NCBI GenBank assembly: GCA_916613615.1
Contig: OU744726.1
Span: forward strand, 70,590,976-70,654,975
DNA length: 64,000 bases
Direction: 5' to 3'
Source: Steromphala cineraria
Lineage: Eukaryota > Mollusca > Gastropoda > Trochida > Trochidae
The notes beneath the pieces are model-generated. The model saw only the letters and a list, made by a program, of their open reading frames with translations. It did no database searches and was not told the DNA's origin. Below are positions 59,470-64,000 of the stretch, piece by piece (position 1 is the first letter of the stretch; each line of letters opens with the position of its first letter). The translations under genes and the position numbers were made by a program.

Positions 59470-59834
59470 TTAAAGGGGCAGGAGCACGTTTTTAGGGGGA
59501 AATATAAGGTGATGTCAGGAAAATGAAAATTAATGGTTCTAATTGAAAGACGATGTATTTAAACTAAATGGAGCAGTAATAATTCAAATATATGACGTAA
59601 AGTTTAGCCATGTGATTCCTTTTTCTTAGACAAAATGAAATAAAGGTGTTCACACAAAATGGCCGCCAATTGAATTTATGTGAATCTTCATACTTTGTCC
59701 TCTGACTATGGGTTATTGGCTTGTGTATTGAGATATTTTACACTGTCAAAATAATACATTTAGCATTAACTTACATTTATCAGGGGAATATTTAAAATAT
59801 GAAATTGTCAAAAAACGTGCTACTGCCCCTTTCA
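59470..59834 (+). mobile_element. TTAA-flanked MITE, copy 4 (365 bp)
   Basis: The left end is TTAA then AGGGGCAGGAGCACG, and the right end is CGTGCTACTGCCCCT then TTCA (a one-base change from TTAA). It lies in the same orientation as the 38.65 kb copy and is closely similar throughout. Confidence 0.9.
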
Positions 59835-59839
59835 ACCCT

Positions 59840-60300
59840 TTCTATTATAAGGGTAAATAACGTATGTTGTTATATGTAATTGTCAATAATATAAGACATT
59901 TGTCTATAAATCACTTTGAACTAGATAAAACCGTGAGAATAGTCTTTTAACATCGGCAATGAATTAAACTTTACTTTTGACCTCTTCACTGTTTTCTGAA
60001 TTCTTATTCTACACTGTTGTAATGTATATTCCAGAATTTATTCTACATAATAGGAACCTTCATTAACACTCCAATAGTTAGTTTAAAAATAATGACTTTA
60101 TTTGTATGTCGACATTTAGCTATAAAAATAATGCAATACAAACGAGGTTACGACATTTTTTGTCATTGTTCAATATTTCTTCTTGTCAGAAATAGTTGCA
60201 TTAAAGCAAATAAGATGAGTCACTTGTTCACATTTCTATGTACAATCCACTACTATGCAACATAGAAAGCTTTGATCACCAAAATTCTTGTGAACTCCAT
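59840..60300. other. AT-rich noncoding DNA
   Basis: Nothing recognised. Confidence 0.5.
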
Positions 60301-60616
60301 GCTCTCCCCACAGAGGTAGATCAAGTCGTATTGATCTAGCTTCTGTTCCAGTTAGCCGACTTTGTTGTCTAGAATGGTAGATGCCTGATTGGATGCAATT
60401 AAAGTTCATTGTGCAATCAGCGACGCTGTCTTGATATCATTATTTTGGCTAAACCATGGCATATGAACCACCCTTACAATGCGAGAAGTGTTGTCATTTA
60501 CTGAAAAAATTCAAATGGGTTGTGCTGCAGTTTTTTCCGCCAAAAACACGAATCTGGTCTAATTGAAACAGAGGCTAGATCAACATGACTTGATCTACCT
60601 TTGCTGGGAGAGAAAG
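60300..60616. mobile_element. Inverted-repeat element, about 317 bp, related to 50.7 kb
   Basis: Arms 60300-60356 and 60555-60616 are reverse complements reading inward through 'agaggtagatcaagtc' or 'aaaggtagatcaagtc', and 'gatctagc(t/c)tctgtt'. The outer 'ctctccccacagagg' matches the end of the 50717-51327 element. The interior 'gtgcaatcagcgacg' is the reverse of its 'cgtcgctgattgcac'. A 'gtgaact' and 'gttaact' pair may be a worn target duplication. Confidence 0.75.
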
Positions 60617-60789
60617 GTTAACTGCGGTGACATCTTATCTTGTGCAGTTAATCGCTCACCTCTGATATTCAGGAACATCCGGCGCGTCTGAAGGAAAAAA
60701 TAGTAGTTTGAAGGGTGATTTTCGGCTACAACTGAGATTGGTTCATAAACTAATGATGTCATCTTAACCTGAAATGACCTACAGGGGAA

Positions 60790-60915
60790 TGTATTTATCT
60801 TAACCGGTACTGATCACAATCAGATTGTACGCGCGCGATTGGATTGCATTCAGATTGCGATCGATCGTGTTCAGACTGCGGTCCTAGTCCGGTTGATTGC
60901 GATCAGAATCACCGC
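60790..60915. repeat. Short-period 'gattgcgatc' repeats
   Basis: Words such as 'atcagattg', 'gattgcgatc', 'gttcagactgcg' and 'gattgcgatcag' recur at spacings of about 15-25 bp, with some dyad symmetry. It is a small, degenerate cluster. Confidence 0.4.
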
Positions 60916-60919
60916 CAAT

Positions 60920-62190
60920 GATCCGCGTCAACTTCCACCGAGAGTTGGTAGTTTAGTCACAGAGTAAAACAGTTTGTTCAATATTGTACTAAAGTAACAC
61001 AATTCCAAAAAGACAAAACATCAATTGACCTGATGCATCTTCATTCTACCCAGCAGTACAGTTGGGTACCTGGTTGTGATGAGATCATATCTGTCACTGG
61101 GTCTACTGCAAGCATGTTGCGAACTTTCCATGTACGAGACATTGTCCATTATTTCGAATCGACTTTCTCAACGTGGACATAACTTGTGATGTTATCCTTT
61201 ATTATAACTAACGTAGCATTTTGATAAAACAAAACTTGTTTTCTCAATGAAAACATTCAAATGTCTTTCTTATCATGTAATTTTATATTGCAATTGATAA
61301 ATTTATGATAATAGATCGATCGACCTTAGCGTTCTCAAATATGTTTATGCATAAGACTAACATTGAACTTGTTTATATGATTTAAACGATTGAAGCAATA
61401 AGTTTCACATACTAATTTCGACAATATTAGTATTCGTATATGTTGTATGTTTACCAATAACATGTAGGTGATATATTTGGGGTGATAACTTATCAAATAT
61501 ACAACTGATAGAGAGTCTTTGTCAAGGCAGCTTTGAATACTATAAATTACTTGACCTGTTGAAGCTTCAAATTAAAATTCAAAGTAATATTCTTCAGACC
61601 TAAAATGTTATCCTTCGAAATATACTAGAGATTTCTGCATGTTTTATCAACAGACTTTAACTATGAAAATATTTGCATAGTGTTGGTAAGAACGTACACT
61701 TTGTTGATGCCATTACCAAAATTTTGATTATCTAAAATATACTAGCTGTTGACACTGTTCACAAATATAATGTCATATATATGAGCATAGACATGAATTA
61801 CAATTATCAACACATCATTCACATGGTATTATACAATTAATCCTTTCTGTCATTTATACATGATTAAAGACGAGTATTTCTATTTTCAGATACCTGTATC
61901 ACATGGCAGTCGGTGCAACTTCTGATACAGCGCAGATTAATTCACCAGCTCTGAAGGTTCTGTACGTACAGTTTCTTCAATTCTATTTACAAGTTTTAAT
62001 TAAAGTCTTCCCTTGTACCCTAAACTAATGTATTACATCAAAGTAAGTGTGTTCACGTCTTCATTGCGAACATTTGGAGCGTTGAGAAGCATGACAAACA
62101 ACAATCTAAGATGTTTGAGAGGCATTCTAGAAGCTGATGATATAAGGGAGAGTAATTCTACAGCTGCGTATCTTAAGTTTGTTCACTTAC
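60920..62190. other. AT-rich noncoding DNA
   Basis: One exon-like stretch follows a 'ctattttcag' acceptor at 61891 and is open in one frame for about 45 codons (YLYHMAVGATSDTAQI onwards). No partner exon is seen. Confidence 0.35.
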
Positions 62191-62194
62191 CTTC

Positions 62195-64000
62195 ATACTT
62201 ACTTACTTACTTAGGCCTGACACCCCTCGTGGGGTATAAGCCGTCCACTACTGTTCTCCAGATTCCCCTGTTCTGGGCTTTCCTCTCCAGTTGGTTCCAG
62301 GTGTATCCGCTTTTCTTTACATCCCCTTCAAGGTCACGACGCCAGGTGTTTCTTGGTCTGCCTCTCTTCCTTTTCCCCTGAGGATTCCACGTAAGCGCCT
62401 GTCTGGTGATGCTTGTAGTGGGTTTCCTGAGGGTGTGGCCAACAGCCCCATCTCCGTCGTGAAATTTCTTCCTCTGCAGGTAGTTGGCGGGTGTTTTGCC
62501 ACAGGTCGGCGTTGCTGATGGTGTCAGGCCAGCGGATCCGGAGGATTCTTCTGAGACAGTTGTTGATGAAGGTCTGTACTCTGTGTATTGTCAGTTTTGT
62601 GATCCTCCAGGTCTCTGCTCCGTATAGTAGGACTGACTTGACATTGGAGTTGAACAGTCTTATCTTGGTGTTTGTCGAGATGTTCTTCGTTCTTCATATG
62701 TTTCTCAGTTGTATGAATGCCGCCCTTGCTTTTCCTATTCTTGCCTTGACATCAGCATCTGTTCCGCCTTCCTTGTCCACAATACTGCCCAGATAGGTGA
62801 AGGTATCTGTTTCCTCTAGAGCGATGTTATCTAGTGTGATAGGGTCAGTACTGTTTGCATGGACCTTTAGGATCTTAGTCTTTCCCTTGTGGATGTTCAG
62901 GCCTATCTGATGAGAGTTGACGTTTAATTCGTTGGTCTTTTCTTGCATTTGCTGTCGGCTATGGGCTAGTAAGGCTAGGTCGTCAGCAAAATCCAGGTCA
63001 TCAAGCTGTTTCCACATTGTCCACTCTATGCCGTTTCTTCTCCCGGAAGTTGTCCGTTTCATGATCCAGTCTATCGCAAGAAAGAAGAGGAATGGCGATA
63101 GCAGGCATCCTTGTCTCACTCCTGTTCTGACTTGAAAGCTTGGTGTGAGTTGTCCTCCATGGATTACTTTACAAGTTGTTGATTCATATGAGCTCTTGAT
63201 GATATTCACTAGTTTAGGTGGTACTCCATAGTGTCTGAGCAGTTTCCATAGCATGCCTCTGTCCAGGCTATCGAAAGCTTTCTCGTAGTCGACAAAGTTG
63301 ACATATAGTGATGTGTTCCATTCCAGTGATTGCTCCACGATGATCCTTAACGTGGCTATCTTGTCTGTGCAGGATCTATTCTGTCGGAAGCCAGCTTGGT
63401 TGTCTCTGAGAATGGGGTCAACTTGATTTTTCATTCTTTCAAGGAGGACTCTGTTAAATATCTTCCCAGGTACTGAGAGCAGTGTAATTCCCCGGTAATT
63501 TGCGCAGTTGCTGAGATCTCCTTTCTTGGCAATCTTGACCAGGTGTCCTTCCCTCCATTCTGTTGGTACTGTTTCCTCTTCCCATATCTTGGCAAACAGA
63601 GGGTGAAGTATCTCAGTAGTTGTTTCTGTGTCTGCCTTGAGTGCTTCTGCTGGTATGTTATCTTGGCTCGGGGCTTTACCATTCTTGAGGTGGTTAATGG
63701 CTTTTCTTATCTCCTCCTTTGATGGTGCTCTACAGTCCATATCCAGGTCCATCTCTGCTTGTCTGATGTCAGGGGGATTGCTTTGAGCTGGCCTGTTTAA
63801 CAGTTCGGTGAAATGCTCTGCCCATCTGTTTAACTGTTGTTCTGTTCCACTGATTGTGTTTCCATTCTTGTCCTTTACTGGTCTCTCTGGTTTGCTGAAC
63901 TTGCCGGACAGTTTTCTTGTTGTATCGTAAAGTTGTTTCATGTTGCCCTTGGCGGTTGCCTCTTCAGCTTCTTCTGCTAGACTATTGATGTAGAGTCTTT
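62195..64000 (-). mobile_element. RTE-like non-LTR retrotransposon, 3' part (continues off window)
   Basis: On the minus strand a reverse-transcriptase ORF enters from the right edge. It ends at the TAA at 62209-62207, directly followed by a (TAAG)n tail at about 62212-62195. A nearly absent 3' untranslated region and a simple-repeat tail are typical of RTE-clade LINEs. The endonuclease half and 5' end lie beyond the window, so no target duplication can be seen. Confidence 0.8.
62207..64000 (-). pseudogene. LINE reverse transcriptase ORF, broken near its C-terminus
   Basis: It copies element RNA into DNA at a nicked target. The frame is open from the window edge through 62697; numbering from the internal Met at 63941, NYRGITLL is at 148-155, AGFRQNRSC at 183-191, FVDYEKAFDSL (motif A, catalytic Asp) at 216-226, GVRQGCLLSPF (motif B) at 274-284, and LDFADDLALL (motif C, catalytic Asp pair) at 316-325, then TYLGS at 382-386. 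All catalytic residues are intact. A TGA at 62696-62694 replaces a Trp codon. The frame resumes immediately with the usual C-terminal region ([20 protein letters not shown]). It then shifts by one base near 62445 and ends with LYPTRGVRPK. It is a recently dead copy. Plus-strand frames at 62013-63135 are its shadows. Confidence 0.9.

Noticed and set aside
62013..63135. Plus-strand frames of 72-122 codons
   Set aside because: They overlap the LINE reverse-transcriptase ORF, which has all motifs on the minus strand.

Overview
This is a eukaryotic, AT-rich, gene-poor window, most likely from a mollusc. Pointers to that are several fragments resembling the (GAGT)n-associated SINE-like repeat seen in many bivalves and gastropods, a tRNA-headed SINE, molluscan-style Tc1 remnants, and an RTE-like LINE with a (TAAG)n tail. 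There are no operons, no Shine-Dalgarno sites and no long open reading frames apart from the LINE. The species call is inference from repeat content, not from a recognised host gene.

Layout. 1-5.8 kb holds two copies of one dead Tc1-like transposon, the first cut by the window edge. About 9.0 kb has the best host-gene exon: a signal peptide and an LRRNT cysteine cap, ending at a GTAAGT splice donor, so the rest of that gene would lie to the right across long introns. 11.6-18.1 kb contains two old paralogous segments about 4.8-4.9 kb apart, then a 44-bp minisatellite. 24.2-31.5 kb is a patchwork of a Tc1-like remnant, hairpin MITEs, a TTAA-flanked MITE and a SINE fragment.

35.0-42.2 kb is the most unusual structure. 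It is a roughly 7.2 kb element with nested-palindrome clusters at both ends and two opposed arrays of 63-bp repeats, each repeat carrying one copy of a 15-bp box (ATTCCYAGATTGTGA). About 2.3 kb of non-repetitive DNA lies between the arms. It looks like a Foldback-type, non-autonomous transposon whose arms are regularly spaced arrays of a probable protein-binding site. I do not recognise it as a described family.

45.9-51.3 kb holds another Tc1-like remnant, a repeat carrying two nested insertions (a poly(A)-tailed retrocopy with a 14-16 bp target duplication, and a TTAA MITE), a 10-bp satellite abutting a SINE, and an inverted-repeat element flanked by a perfect 9-bp duplication. 51.6-57.5 kb may hold a plus-strand gene: a CRE-rich promoter and first exon, an ATG exon ending at GTAAGT, and a terminal exon encoding about 64 residues. 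A decayed, possibly Harbinger-like segment lies within it. 59.5-60.6 kb has further copies of two MITE families. 62.2 kb to the right edge is the 3' half of an RTE-like LINE on the minus strand, with intact reverse-transcriptase motifs but a nonsense codon and a frameshift near the C-terminus.

The genes here do not form a pathway. The window is mainly a record of transposon activity around at most two partial host genes.
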